A stretch of DNA of 64,000 bases from Taiwanofungus camphoratus (GCA_003999685.1 CP021221.1:2294001-2358000), one strand, 5' to 3'. Shown: positions 28,348 to 39,745, counted from the stretch's first letter. The notes: a model not told the origin generated them from the letters alone. Made by a program: numbers and translations.

Positions 28348-30871
28348 ATGGCGAAGGGGCCCAAAAAGGCAAAGCAAAAGGTTCCAGATAAGCTCAAGCC
28401 TCCAGATACATTGAGCGCTGAGCCAAGCAATGCTAAATTTCCTGAAGAGCAGATCGAACTAGCTGCTGTCGAGGCGCCCAAGGAGACTGCTGCAAAGGGA
28501 CATATCGACCCTAACGGGCAAAGTCGACAGGATATACAAGGTTCGTGTGTGCTTATCATGCCAGCTATTATGTATAACTACGTCTTTACTTCTATTCCTT
28601 CGCTTGCCACGTCAAATCACCGGTCCTCTTGACAATGACTCGCTCTCGCGGCAAAAAAGCTGTTTTGCCGACTGTTTTGGATCTGGGGACCAACGATCGG
28701 ACTGAGACCGGAGGGGCCAACGATGCTGATTGGGGACCTGGAGGAAATGATGATGATGGTTGGGGACCTGGAGGGAATAACGATGATGGTTGGGGACCTG
28801 AAGGGAATAACGATGATGGTTGGGGACCTGGAGCGGACGCCGCTAATGATCTGTGGGGCGCTGCACCTCATACTTCCCCTGTCGTCGGTGGAATTGTGGG
28901 GGGTGGATCAGGAAATGGATGGGCAGGCGAGTCGCTTGACAGGAGCATGCCAGGAGGCGTTCGTCGGAACGTGGGCGGGGACAATCACGGACCGCCTGTA
29001 CAGACCACTGGAGGAACCAAGAACGGCAGTGGCAGAAATGAAAGTTCATTTGTCATACCGCCCTCATCCGCACTCGCGCAACCTCCCCAGGTTACGCACG
29101 CTGTACCGTCCCTCAACGTAAACACAAAAATAGCCTCTACAGCATGGGGAAACCCTTCAAGTAGTGCGGTTGATTGGAATGAGACAGGCCAGGACTCGGG
29201 AAACCCTAGCGTAACTTGGGCCGATCCCGTACAGTCTTTGATGGGTGACCCAGCGCCCGTTCCTCAAGCTCCCACTACCGCGTCCATTCAAAGTGGTGCT
29301 TGGAAGCACTGGAGAAGTGAAGCTCAGGGGTCAGGCAAGGTGACTACCCCATCCTCTAGTTCATATCTCCCTCCTTTTGCTGTACCCCCTGCTATGACTG
29401 GCTATTGAGGATGTGCCCGTCCTGTCCCTGCAGCAACAGTTAGAGCACTTCCGTTTATTACCCCCCGCATCCCACCCAGACTAAAGGCGTGTTTTCGTAG
29501 TCTCAGGTTGCACAACCCACGGATGGAAAACAGTATCAGCGGACATTTTCACAACAGCAAGCAGCTACCCAGCAGCAGGAGGCTGATAGGCATCAGCAAC
29601 AACGGCGACAATGGCAACAGCAGCAGCAGCATCAACTCCTGGGCCAAGCATTACAACAGCATCGGGTACAATTACAACGGCAACAACAATTCGCGGGGAG
29701 CAGGACGAGTAAGAATCAGCAGCAGCAGTTCCGACGGCCACAGCAAATTGAACAAGCAAATAGTTGGGGCAGTTCGGGATGGGATAACACAGGCCTGAGC
29801 GCAAACTGGGTGGAGCCTATCCCTGAAGAGGAAGAAGAAGAGAATGATGGTTATGATCATGAGGAAGATGAAGATTACAATGAGGATGCTGATGGTAGTG
29901 GATACAGCGATGGACATGGTTATGGTCATCATGTCCGCACTTCGCCCTCGGTTTCTTATGTGACTAGGACATCTCCTGCTTCTGCACAAACTCCTCATAC
30001 ACAACCCTTCTTACCAACAATGGTATCGTCAACTCAGCTATGGTTACCCGATGGCCCGACTTCCAAGACGATGGCAATGGCATCAGGTCGGTCAACGACT
30101 ACTGTCTTCGAGCTTGCGGCTCCTCGGAATGGTATGGGTGAAGTCAGGTTCACTGATTCTTACGGAGATGCACTCGTACCTGCCCAGCGTGCGCTTTTCA
30201 GTAAAAAGCGCCCAGTCAAGGACAGGATTTACTGGAGTTTTAATCCAGACAAGGATCCCCGTGTCGCGTCGTTAATAAAATGGATTCACGCGGCGTCCAA
30301 CGGGCTCGCGGAAATCGGTGTCAGTCATTCAAAACCCCTGATTAAGCGAACCATTGACAATTTCGTCGGATATTGCAGTTACAGAAATTTTTACAGACTG
30401 GTAACCGCGGTGCGTTGATTTCGAACGCTGACTATCGCGTCAATCACTCCCCTTCGTTACCTGCGCAACCGGCGTTCGACTGGATTACTCTTGGTCAATT
30501 GCATACCACTCTTGATCGCATACTGCAAGAGTCTGTTGCCTTGTATGATCCTGGATTACAAGTCATCATTTTTGTATTCCTGCTTTCCCGGACTGGAAAT
30601 AGCATGGCTGTCTGGCGCAGAAAGATAATGATACCTGATTCTGTTCGTCAGATGCATCAACAGGAAATCTTGGCGGCGAAAGGGAGGCTAGAGCAGGACT
30701 ACCCAGTGTATGTCGAAGAGTGAGTTTCCCCGAATGCTTCCTAGTTTGACTCGTTTTAAGCCTTGATTAACCAGACTACCACCTAAAGATGAGCCTCGAC
30801 CTCCAGAGCCGAAGAAAGGCCGTATCCGCAATGTCTTAAGCAAACGGAAATGGTTTAAGTGGTTGTCCTAG
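28348..30871 (+). CDS. Basidiomycete protein with decapeptide repeats, polyQ tract and conserved C-terminal domain
   Basis: Exons: 28348-28540, 28660-29339 (donor could instead be 29384), 29507-30319, 30379-30719, 30775-30871; about 707 residues. The start is lysine-rich (MAKGPKKAKQK). Exon 2 carries four copies of a GWGPGGNNDD-type decapeptide. Exon 3 begins with a Gln-rich stretch, then an acidic patch. From about residue 500 the composition becomes ordinary: FELAAPRNGMGEVRFTDSYG, YWSFNPDKDPRVASLIKWIH, KFLQTGNRGALISNADYR, FDWITLGQLHTTLDRILQE, LQVIIFVFLLSRTGNSMAVW and a basic tail. I recall this C-terminal block from agaricomycete proteins labelled CcmS-related, function unknown, and the name is low confidence. 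The gene is divergent from TRA1. Confidence 0.82.
28729..28840 (+). repeat. Four in-frame copies of a 30-bp repeat
   Basis: The string tggggacctg recurs at 28731, 28761, 28791 and 28821, an exact 30-bp period. Each unit encodes a GWGPGGNNDD-like decapeptide, and the copies differ by only a few bases, which suggests recent slippage or homogenisation. Confidence 0.92.
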
Positions 30872-31194
30872 CTAATCTGTCGCAATCGTTCGAACGCCCG
30901 TTACCGGTGCGGGATGTTGTACCTCGCTTTCTTGCTTTCGGATGTTATGTTTATCACACGGCCACTTGTCTAGTATCATTCAGATCAGTCCTCTTAGTGT
31001 AGGTGTTTGTCCAATGTGTACCAACAATGACAGGATTAAATAGTTCCAGTACTGTGTATATGCTGTATTACAATTTTGGATTGATCAATACACGTTCAAC
31101 ACGCGCTTGTCACGTGCACCTCTCTCAAAGTACCTTGACTGTGATTGCGTACTTACTCATCACTGCATACACTTCTACAGAATCTACGCACGCA
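30872..31194. other. Intergenic region before the coiled-coil gene
   Basis: This 323-bp spacer holds the 3' flank of one plus-strand gene and the promoter of the next. The reading frame of the downstream gene stays open through part of it with earlier ATGs (for example 31027), but without a recognisable protein feature, so I kept the later start. Confidence 0.35.
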
Positions 31195-31926
31195 ATGCAC
31201 AATCTTTGGACCTCGTTACCATTCTTTGCTACTAAGGGGAGTCAGGTGGAGGCGACAGACGATGGCCGACGCAGGACGTCACTTCTCACACCTTTCATCG
31301 TTCTTGGTTCTGTCTCTCTGCTACCTTATTTGCTCGTACGCGCTCGGGTCGTATCACTCCAGAAGCAGCTGGAAGAAGTAGCTAGAGCTAACAGATTCCT
31401 GCGTCAGGATGTGAAGGCTCTATTATCAGAAGTCTCGAGCGGGCGCACAGAGCAACAGCGGTTCGTGGGTGCGTTTAAGGACACGCAAGGAAGCATTGAG
31501 CGGCTCAGTAGACAGGCTGAGCGGGGAGACACTGCTCGTGTAGAGTCGGAGAATAAGATACATCAAGACTTGAAGAGCATGCGACAAACGCTGGAGAGGC
31601 TAGAGGCGGATGCAGCACAAAGAGACTGCGCTCACGCAGAATGGCAAAATATTTGTCGCGACGACATCAAGAGTCTTCTTCATGGAAATGAGCGGACAAG
31701 GTGGGTCGTAGTTGACCGAATTTCCTTCCACTGTGACATGATGCCACTGATGTTTCTTGATAGTACGCATCTTTCAGCCATAACAGAGCTGGGAACACCC
31801 CTGGCCAACATTGCTGCGTTCATGCATGAGGTTGAGGTGCGGCATGGATATCCGCCACGCAAGGATGATGGCCGAGGGATCGAGAGACTCAGACGGCTTG
31901 CGAAGAAGTTCCAGGAATTAGGGTAA
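31195..31926 (+). CDS. Predicted membrane-anchored coiled-coil protein
   Basis: The model is 31195-31700 joined to 31764-31926 (222 residues). A hydrophobic segment near residues 27-48 (FIVLGSVSLLPYLLV) is followed by about 110 residues of charged heptad-like helix (VVSLQKQLEEVARANRFLRQ, then SMRQTLERLEADAA), typical of a coiled coil facing one side of a membrane. The C-terminal part ends with GRGIERLRRLAKKFQELG. The 63-nt intron has good sites (GTGGGT...GATAG) but is a multiple of three and free of stops, so retention would add 21 residues. A second GTAAGG at the stop codon could give an alternative end. I do not recognise the family. Confidence 0.6.
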   Translation: MHNLWTSLPFFATKGSQVEATDDGRRRTSLLTPFIVLGSVSLLPYLLVRARVVSLQKQLEEVARANRFLRQDVKALLSEVSSGRTEQQRFVGAFKDTQGSIERLSRQAERGDTARVESENKIHQDLKSMRQTLERLEADAAQRDCAHAEWQNICRDDIKSLLHGNERTRWVVVDRISFHCDMMPLMFLDSTHLSAITELGTPLANIAAFMHEVEVRHGYPPRKDDGRGIERLRRLAKKFQELG

Positions 31927-32198
31927 GGACGCTTTGCACCGATCGATTGGATTGGATTAATTCTCTTTATTGGAGCAGGAAATCCGATTCAAATTCAAAC
32001 TGCCCGAGATGAGACATGCTATTGAGACTGTAGCGGGAGGACTGGGCATCACTATCAGGCAATTATGTACTCAAGCAATGTATCCGTACTGATGTAATCT
32101 AGCAATGTTTTGACTGAGCACTTTACATCTTCCATCCATTTTTTCGAGACTATTGATAGGATGCCATGATTAGCACATGTTACATCAATAACTGGGCA

Positions 32199-32729
32199 TT
32201 ACAGGAGCACAACCTTGTCATTTTTTTGGTACGGCACTAAATGCTCCTCCATGAGGTCCACCTCGACCTTCCCCCACCCTGAATAATCTCCAACACGCAT
32301 CTCCTTACACCTCCGTACGTAGAAAGCGAGATGATACGAGACGACAGCTGACCACTCATATTGCGAGGCAATTTTTACGAGGTGGCTGCTGTAGCGGAAG
32401 AAGAAACATGGAAGCATTGTTGGCTGGCCGCCCCCGAGCCCATGCAAGCAGAGAATAGAGAAGTAGGCGTTGAGGGGGACAAGGAGTGAATCGAGTGTCC
32501 GATAAATCTCGAGGGCCGGTGACACTCGCAACGAGGCATCACTGTCATCAAGCGTCGCCTCGACCAGGTCCCACTGCGACTCGAGAATGCGTCGGGAGTC
32601 AAGCTTGTAGAGCTCGGCGCCTGGTAAATTGTGATTGATGATAGACGCCATAGTATCATCTTGAACATGGGGAAAGAGATAGAGCAAGTTGCGGAGGTTT
32701 TGGCCTGGCGGATATGACTGAGACGACAT
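32199..32729 (-). CDS. Unrecognised intronless ORF, 176 residues
   Basis: An ATG-started frame (TTG and GTG codons lie just upstream) runs without introns and ends YQKNDKVVLL. Visible features are an N-terminal YPPGQNLRNLLYLFPH, a middle DSLLVPLNAYFSILCLHGLG, and a C-terminal YEWSAVVSYHLAFYVRRC followed by RVGDYSGWGKVEVDLMEEHL. Composition is globular, with regularly placed Trp and Tyr, unlike a random ORF. I have a vague memory of similar small agaricomycete ORFs that end in a YSGWGxVD motif but cannot name a function. Lack of introns is unusual in this neighbourhood. Nothing around it suggests a mobile element. Confidence 0.55.
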   Translation of the reverse strand: MSSQSYPPGQNLRNLLYLFPHVQDDTMASIINHNLPGAELYKLDSRRILESQWDLVEATLDDSDASLRVSPALEIYRTLDSLLVPLNAYFSILCLHGLGGGQPTMLPCFFFRYSSHLVKIASQYEWSAVVSYHLAFYVRRCKEMRVGDYSGWGKVEVDLMEEHLVPYQKNDKVVLL

Positions 32730-33357
32730 CACCACAGCTTGCTTCCAGCATAGACGAGCAAATTACGACAATAAGTAATGTGGGTGAAAAAGTGGCGGAA
32801 GAAGGTCACTAGCGAGCAGTTTTATATTGCTGCCTTTGTGGAGATCTGAACAAAGGGCAGCTTCATGGCCACAGAAGGCCACAAAAAAGGCGCCCTGGGG
32901 CCGGAATGGCTTCAGGACACAGGGGTACGCATTTGCACCCACAGGTCAACACAAATCTAGAGTTCAATGTCCAAAATTGAAGCACGGACTGATATCGACT
33001 CAGAAGGTCTACTTCTCGTCAGTAAGAGCGAGCCAGGGAACGAGAATTCTTTTGCCGTGGCGGCATTACCGTATCGGGGAGCAGCGTGGGATCTGTGGCT
33101 TGAGGAACTAGGCAGTACACCGGCCAGCTTACCCACGGTACTCTGATCATTCTAAGCTTGGCACCCATAACCTCTACGACATTCCTCAAGGTAATTACAT
33201 TTGATATTTTACTTGTTCAACATGGTCATGGATGCCTTAATGCTGGTCCGAATCTGTTGTTCTCGTTTCTGGCGTTCTGGCGTGTCCTTTGTGGCTGCTT
33301 GTCTCCTGAGGAAGATGCGACGTTGACTATTGCTTCTTGCGTGCCAGAATCTACCAA
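32730..33357. promoter_or_regulatory. Divergent region upstream of RPL35
   Basis: This 628-bp spacer lies between the intronless ORF (-) and RPL35 (+). An ATG-led 59-codon plus-strand ORF (32967-33146) is present but unsupported. The RPL35 promoter should lie at the right-hand end. Confidence 0.35.
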
Positions 33358-33914
33358 ATGCCCAACAAGGTCAAGGCATATGAGCTCCAATCCAAGTGTG
33401 TTAACTGTACTGAATTTAGGTGTGGCTCTCCGATGACTGATATGTATCTCGTAGGTCAAAAAATGACTTGTCGAAGCAGCTCGTCGAGCTGAAGAACGAG
33501 CTCCTGACACTGCGGGTGCAGAAAATTGCTGGCAGTTCAGCGGCGAAGTTGACGAAGATGTGAGATATACTCTGCTTGCAGTTCCTGGTTCGCTGACAGG
33601 ATTGTGCGTGATTTATAATAGCAACACCGTGCGCAAGTCGATCGCTCGAGTGATGACCGTCATGAACCAAAAGCAACGACAAAATCTGCGGGAGTTTTAC
33701 AAGAACAAGAAGTACCTACCTCTCGACCTGCGCCCCAAGAAGACACGGGCAATCAGGCGGCGTCTGACACCCGTGCGTATCTATTCGATCGTATACCTTA
33801 CCGACTCATCTCAGGCTTGAATACCTCCGTCAGCATGAGAAGTCGCTCAAGACTCTCAAGCAGCGCAAGAAAGACATTCACTTCCCGATCAGGAAATATG
33901 CGGTGAAGGCATGA
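33358..33914 (+). CDS. RPL35: 60S ribosomal protein L35 (uL29)
   Basis: Exons: 33358-33395, 33455-33559, 33622-33772, 33834-33914 (124 residues, the standard eukaryotic L35 length). Family segments are almost unmistakable: [83 protein letters not shown] and the end [11 protein letters not shown]. uL29 sits at the polypeptide exit tunnel of the large subunit. The first exon is 38 nt. Three introns in a protein this small fits the high intron density of the window. In the last intron I chose the acceptor at 33833, because an earlier AG would put a stop into the frame. Confidence 0.97.
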
Positions 33915-35027
33915 GCGGCGGGGTGTGTTCATGGCGGGATGGGTTATTACTCTGAGTATATTCTTTCTTTCTGTATGTCATACGCTACCATCAACTCGAC
34001 ATGCCGTGCTATGCCATGTGTCATCGATTTATATATGCATAGCAGTCGCTCATGAATGGTGTGACGGCATCGGAGCGTGGCATCCGTTGTGTTTGGTGCA
34101 GCAAGTCTTGCAGCTCAGTTGGCCCCAGGAAAGGGACAACAACCTCTCCCATTTATACTCTCCGTTGCGGTTCTGTCGTTGTGACAAGCTGAGGGGTGCC
34201 CCTGAGACGAGCTCGCATGCATGGGCAAATGTGTTCGGACGCCATGGACGGAAGTGCGATTAGCCATGATACTGAGCATGGGGCCAGCGACGCCAACGAT
34301 AGACTGTCCATCACATCGCTGATGGGCGGCAGCGGCGGCGGGATGTTTATGTGTGATTGGGTGCAAGTGGCGGTGGCTATAGAAGGGTATCCGTCGGTTC
34401 CCACGGTCCGGCGCGTGCAGGCATTGACGACGATCGTGGTAAGGATCTCTCAGTCACTCCACGCGTCATCGCGGTCGCCTTCGTCGTCGCCCGTCTCCTC
34501 TTCCTCGACTCCTGACTCCTCTTCACCGTCAATCACAACGAGCTCGACCTAACTTTCTCCTCCTTCGTCGTCTTTCGCTAGCCGGCCATTGGGGGTTCGA
34601 CGGAAAGCCCACCCACTCAGATAGCCTCAACCAGTTTAGGCGAATCACTACGCGGCCATCAGGCTCTTCTTTCCGGGATCCTCCCTGCCACGGCCATAAC
34701 GCTCTCCTTGTCCTCCTATTGTTATCAGCGAGCCTAGCGCGCTTTGCTCGAATCAAGGATATCTGACATCTTTACGACTATCTCTTTATGACCCTTACGA
34801 GCCATGGTAAGTGGGTTTCTGTATCCATGTGGCTTCTCTTCGGTCGCGTATTTGCACAAGTGGAACGGCGGCGGAGCATCCCTTGCCCTTCAGTCAACAC
34901 CACATGGGCTGCGATGGACCGGTCGCCGCACACGTGTTTGCAATGAACGCGCTGCATGGTGGTGACCCTCTGCCATGTCGCCTTTTCCTACTAGTGCTCC
35001 CATCTCTGCACGCGTAGATCGTCCGTC
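33915..35027. other. 1.1-kb intergenic region before the GCK-type kinase
   Basis: It holds the 3' flank of RPL35 and the promoter and leader of the kinase gene. Several 60-120 codon frames occur on both strands, but they overlap each other and none shows a family signature. An ATG immediately followed by GTAAGT lies at 34805. Confidence 0.35.
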
Positions 35028-37398
35028 ATGCAGCGCGCCATGTCTCCAGGCTCCAGGCTCCTGAGGAAATTGAGCCTTTCTGACAATGGTCATGGTTCAC
35101 AGCCTAGGCAACTCACAAAGTCTCCCCCTCCGTCGCCTCATGATCGCAGGATCAAGTCGTCGGAGCCATACCCAGTACCGAGTAGCAATCCGGCCAGCCA
35201 GTATACGTTGCTGGAGAAACTGGGGACAGGCAGTTTTGGCACGGTATACAAGGCTATGCATAATGACACTAAACAAATCGTAGCTATCAAGCAGATCGGT
35301 TAGTTCAGTTTGTTCTCTCCTTGATACCTATCTAACTAACGTGTGCGCAGACCTGGAAGACTCGGACGACGATATATCTGAAATCCAGCAAGAGATAGCG
35401 AATCTCGCTCAATTCGACTCGGCATACGTAACACGGTATTATGGTTCCTTCGTTGTTGCGTACAAGCTCTGGATAGTAATGGAGTATCTGGCGGGCGGCT
35501 CCTGTCTCGACCTCCTGAAGCCTGGGGTCTTCTCCGAAGCCCACATCGCCGTGATATGCCGCGAATTACTTCTGGGACTTGATTATCTCCACAGCGAAGG
35601 TACAATCCACCGCGACATCAAGGCAGCTAATGTCCTCCTGTCTGCCTCCGGCAAGGTGAAACTGGCAGATTTTGGCGTCGCAGCGCAGCTTACGACTACA
35701 TTGAGACATACCTTCGTGGGCACGCCATTTTGGATGGCACCTGAGGTCATTCGGCAGGCGGGATATGATGCTAAGGCAGATATCTGGAGCTTGGGGATCA
35801 CCGCTATCGAAATGGCAAAGGGAGAGCCGCCATTAGCGGAATACCATCCCATGCGTGTCTTATTTTTGATCCCGAAAGCGAAACCCCCTGTATTGGAGGG
35901 ACCATTCTCAGTGGCGTTCAAGGACTTTGTGGCGCAATGTTTGACGAAAGATCCTCATAGTGTAAGTTGGCAGATAATTCGCCCTTGGCTCATGTCTCAA
36001 TATCTCTGTTTGAAGCGGCCCACCGCCAAAGAACTGCTCCAACACAGATTTATCCGCAGCGCACGGAAAACGTCGTACCTCACAGAACTTATTGAGCGTT
36101 ACCAAGACTACCGTGTGCGTACGCCGGGCAAAGCTCCGCAAATGTACCAGGCCTCCGTACGCAACAGTGGTGCGTGGGACGGGACACTGCGCAGCGACTG
36201 GAGCTTCGACACCATCCGCACATCCTCAGCCATGGGCTCTTTGCGGAGCATGGCCAAGGACATAATCCCGCAGATGCCTGACGAGGACTATGACGAGGAA
36301 GACGGGTCGCTGTACGACGTTGAGAGTACGATCGACACAACTGCGGCCACGACGAGAGGGTCTGGACCTGCCCTTGGGCTGAACGTTGGCGCGCAACACT
36401 CAACAGTCATCATTCGCTCGTTATCTTCCCCGGCAGACGAGAAGGATGTACCGTCACTGATGGGAGACACTTCGTCTGATGAGACGGCTGGGAGTGCGGA
36501 ACTCGCCACCCCTCCGCCAGGCCAGCCGGACGAACAATCGCCGGTGGAAACGTCTGAGCCTCCGCCTGCTTACAGCGGATCCGTGCGTTCGACACGGCGG
36601 TCATCTTTCCAGGCACGAAATAACGTGAATGTTGGGACCGTGCTAGTGGAAGCGGACTTGGGCAATGGCGTGGATACCATCAGGCCCGTAAAAAAGGTTG
36701 ATACTGTACGATCACTGAGGATGTCTGCCGAGTATGTGGGGACGACACGCAGCAGAGAGGGCAGCACGTCGTCGCCACCTTCGCCGACTAGCCCGAAGAC
36801 GACGCACAAGCGGGCTGCAAGCGAGACAGCGAAAGCTGGCAGGTCTATGGTCGACGACGTCATGTTGCCGATACTATCAAAGGTAAGCTTTATGCCATAT
36901 CGCTCTCTCGTAGTGGCCTTGATGTAGGTACTGCCTCATATACACAGGCAACCAGAGATGACATGGATGCGCGGGAGATTGAGTCATTAAGCATGATCTC
37001 GAGAGGGTTCGAGGAGCTGCGAGATGTGAACCCTGAGCTAGCCTACAACATTATCTTGGACCTGTTGACCGGCATCAACGAGTATGTGATCTTAGCTTCT
37101 TCAGTTTCTTTCACTGAGACAAGTTCTGTCTAGCAATCCTTCTGTACGACAGCACGTTCAGACGGCCCGCGGCCTCTTCCCACACAAACGAGTCATCCGG
37201 AAGAGCGAAATGACAGCCAAAGGCCTTATCGTGACAGAAGAAGAGGAGATTTCGAGCTTGCCGTCGTCGTCGTCACCCACTCCTTCGAGCGAGGAGCGCA
37301 CGGAGCCCGCCTCGCCAACACGCAAGTCTCCAATTGCGGAGCTGTTGTATATGCGTTGGTTGGAGGGACTTCGGCTGAAGTGGCCCAGCATCTTGTGA
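35028..37398 (+). CDS. Ste20-family germinal-centre-type kinase (Kic1/Nak1/Sid1-like)
   Basis: Exons: 35028-35298, 35351-35961, 36016-36882, 36948-37081, 37134-37398 (715 residues). The kinase domain starts near residue 58 with the P-loop [11 protein letters not shown] (66-76) and VAIKQI with the catalytic Lys at about 88. It continues with [11 protein letters not shown] (HRD 177-179), ADFGVAAQL and the GCK-family signature [20 protein letters not shown], then [15 protein letters not shown] and [13 protein letters not shown]. The C-terminal half is disordered, Ser/Thr/Pro-rich, and ends with the compact helix [20 protein letters not shown]. Relatives in the RAM/MOR and SIN pathways control polarity, septation and wall integrity. 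Which of Kic1, Nak1 or Sid1 is orthologous cannot be told here. An ATG-only leader exon (34805) spliced to 35034 is an alternative start. Confidence 0.92.
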
Positions 37399-37930
37399 CC
37401 ATTGAGGGATTTGTGAACGGCGTCTGTCGAGAAATCGGGCTGTCCAATGGTAGTTTTGACCCCTCTGATTTGCCTATCAAGGCCGACCCGGATCATTAAT
37501 TCCCTGATCTCTCAAGCTATTTTGGACTATGGGACTGAAGCATTTGCAGCGCTTCCTGTACACACGCCCTTCGTGCATCGTCTTCACGTTTCGTTCAGCA
37601 TTCTGACTCTCACTGACTGTTTCAGCGTGCTCAATGAGCTTCCAAAGATGCTTATTACACCTACTTTATTCACTCGCCACCTCTTGGGCATTCCTGTTTC
37701 TAAGCTTTGCATGATATTTGTAATGTGTTCATAATGACTCATGACTTAATGAACTTCGTAAATGATTGCGGTATGGTTGGTGGTATCAATTTTGTACTAG
37801 GCCTGTAATCAAGCCAAATATGAAATGTGCAATATCGCTCGTATTCTCCCAGCGCGAACTGAATGTAATTGCTCGACCATATAACGACATAGATGACAGA
37901 TTCTTGACACAGCATAAGTTCTCCACACCA
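37399..37930. other. Convergent intergenic region
   Basis: A 532-bp spacer lies between two converging stop codons. A plus-strand ORF (37447-37734) continues the open sequence after the kinase stop but has no recognisable content. I see only 3' flanking sequence here. Confidence 0.4.
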
Positions 37931-39207
37931 TCAGATACATGATAATACAAGGACGATGAGCAGAGGATAGAGACATAAAATTGCAGCAGAAGTGTGGAAC
38001 CTAGTAACTCCTTTGTTTGCTAACTCCATACCATTCATTCCATTCATGCCCGGCAAGGTAGTAAAGTATGGTTTTGAGCTTCCGTCAGTTGAAGAGACCG
38101 TGTGTATAGCCTTTGCGTGTTTGGAAGGGAGGCCAACTGTCGGATCCAGAGCCCCTGTTGAGAGTGTGCCGTCGGCGAGACTACGAGAGGCCATCCTTGA
38201 CGCCTGAACTTCCCTCAGACGCGAAGAAGTGGGGTCCACCTGCGAAGTCGATTGAATGTCCTGAGCATCAACAGATTCAGTACTTTTGTGATGTGGCCTC
38301 TTGGCAGTGTACAAAGTCTGCATGGTATCCATGGGTCTAGTCGCTTGAGGTACAGTTTGCTTCCGACCAGACCAGGGGCGTTGGTCGCCACCTGAGTACT
38401 CACTTTCACCGGAAGCAACCGATAAGGGAGCGGTCCCGTCCTGTGTAGTGGTGGATATCACGTCACGGTCGGAAGTAATGATCGAAGAAGTTGACGGCTG
38501 AGTAGCCTGGCTTTGCGTATTCAAAAATTGCCCGTGGTCGCTCGAGTATGCTGTGTTTCCAGGAGAGCTTGACAACTGAGTTTTAGGAGTTCCAGCCTGA
38601 GCAGAAAGAACGCCATTTCCCCAGGGTACTGCATCACCATTTGGCTGTTGCAAGTTCTCTGGTGGTACACTTGAGCCCGAAGGTGAAGTGATCTGTGGTA
38701 AAGTTAGATATATTATGGGACTACGCCAAAAATCAGTTACCGTAAATCTCGTTGTCCATTTGACATTCAGGCGATCGTCGTCATTTGTGAACTGTCAGTA
38801 TACGTAAGCGGTGAGTCGCTATGAAAATATAGCTAGGTACTTGATAAAAGTAAATCGCTGAATATGGATCAACTTGAGGACAAGTCCACGAGAAAGGCGA
38901 GAGACTAGCGTTAGTGCCATCGATAGCAGATGCCGCATTGGTGACACGAGTCATATTATCGTTGGAGCCTGACATGAGGTCTATACCGCAAAGGCCATAA
39001 TGACATATTATTCAAGAAGCGTCTGTTTTGCATTGTGTGAACGGACATACCTATGGTAACGTTCGTCCATGACCCACTAGTGTCGGGGTCCCATTTTATT
39101 GTACAGTCTGACCCAGCAATGAAGGAGTCTCCAGGACCAGGTGCAAGGGGAGTAATTTCTCCGAGCGCCGAGATTGACAGTACCAGAGCAACAGCCAGAA
39201 AAGACAT
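37931..39207 (-). CDS. GPI-anchored cell-surface protein with Kre9/Knh1-like N-terminal domain
   Basis: Exons in gene order: 39051-39207, 38841-38980, 38741-38791, 37931-38692 (369 residues). The signal peptide MSFLAVALVLSISALG is followed by ITPLAPGPGDSFIAGSDCTI and KWDPDTSGSWTNVTI, the opening of the Ser/Thr-rich GPI-anchored family with a Kre9/Knh1-type immunoglobulin-like fold. SPFSWTCPQVDPYSAIYFYQ and VKWTTRFTITSPSG close the domain. A long Ser/Thr/Gln-rich stalk follows, and a C-terminal hydrophobic segment (AAILCLYPLLIVLVLSC) ends the protein, as expected for GPI attachment. Several N-x-S/T sequons are visible. Known members act in wall glucan assembly or surface architecture; the role here is inferred. 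An upstream in-frame ATG exists, but the chosen one gives a clean signal peptide. Confidence 0.87.
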
Positions 39208-39745
39208 AACCGAGGGTAGGTAACAAATGTAAAATGAAGAACGGTGACTGAAGGAGTAAATAAAAGGGCGGTGCCAGACCACTTGGAGAAAAATGAGAAA
39301 ACGAAGAGTTGAAATATCAGATAAAATCGGATCTGCACTTATTTGGCCTCCATGAGGCTGACAGCACTGACATATCGCTCGGAAAGCTTCAGCGACTGGG
39401 CCACGACTCGATCATCCCTTCTCGGACTGTCGCTTCTCTGGCGGCTGGGGACTTGTGCGGCCTGGTTGAGCTGTCCTTTCCCTTTGCAGGGCGTTTTGCC
39501 CACGCCACATATCGAGGGCGCTGGCAACCGTAGGCGACTCACTTCCCGGGGCGTGGATGCCCACTGACTATCATTTTTGTACTCTACATGTACCTACGCG
39601 TATGGAGTATAAACACGAGGAGTACAAAATACATAAAATACAATAACTCGATCGCGTCGAGATCACGTGCGACACACGGTAAGTCACCCGTCTCGCTATG
39701 GCAAAGTACCACCACTCATTTCGCTATACAGTCGTCTGTATCGCT
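39208..39745. promoter_or_regulatory. Divergent intergenic region, GPI protein and VPS24
   Basis: This 538-bp spacer lies between opposite start codons. The VPS24 frame is open for 16 codons upstream of the chosen ATG, including another ATG at 39698, but the family N-terminus argues for the later start. No specific motif was identified. Confidence 0.35.

Noticed and set aside
32967-33146. 59-codon ATG-led plus-strand ORF upstream of RPL35
   Set aside because: It is short, has no recognisable motif and no splice extension I could support; possibly an upstream ORF or chance.
37447-37734. 95-codon plus-strand ORF after the GCK-type kinase
   Set aside because: It follows the natural stop and helical end of the kinase; composition is hydrophobic and irregular, and no splice joins it.
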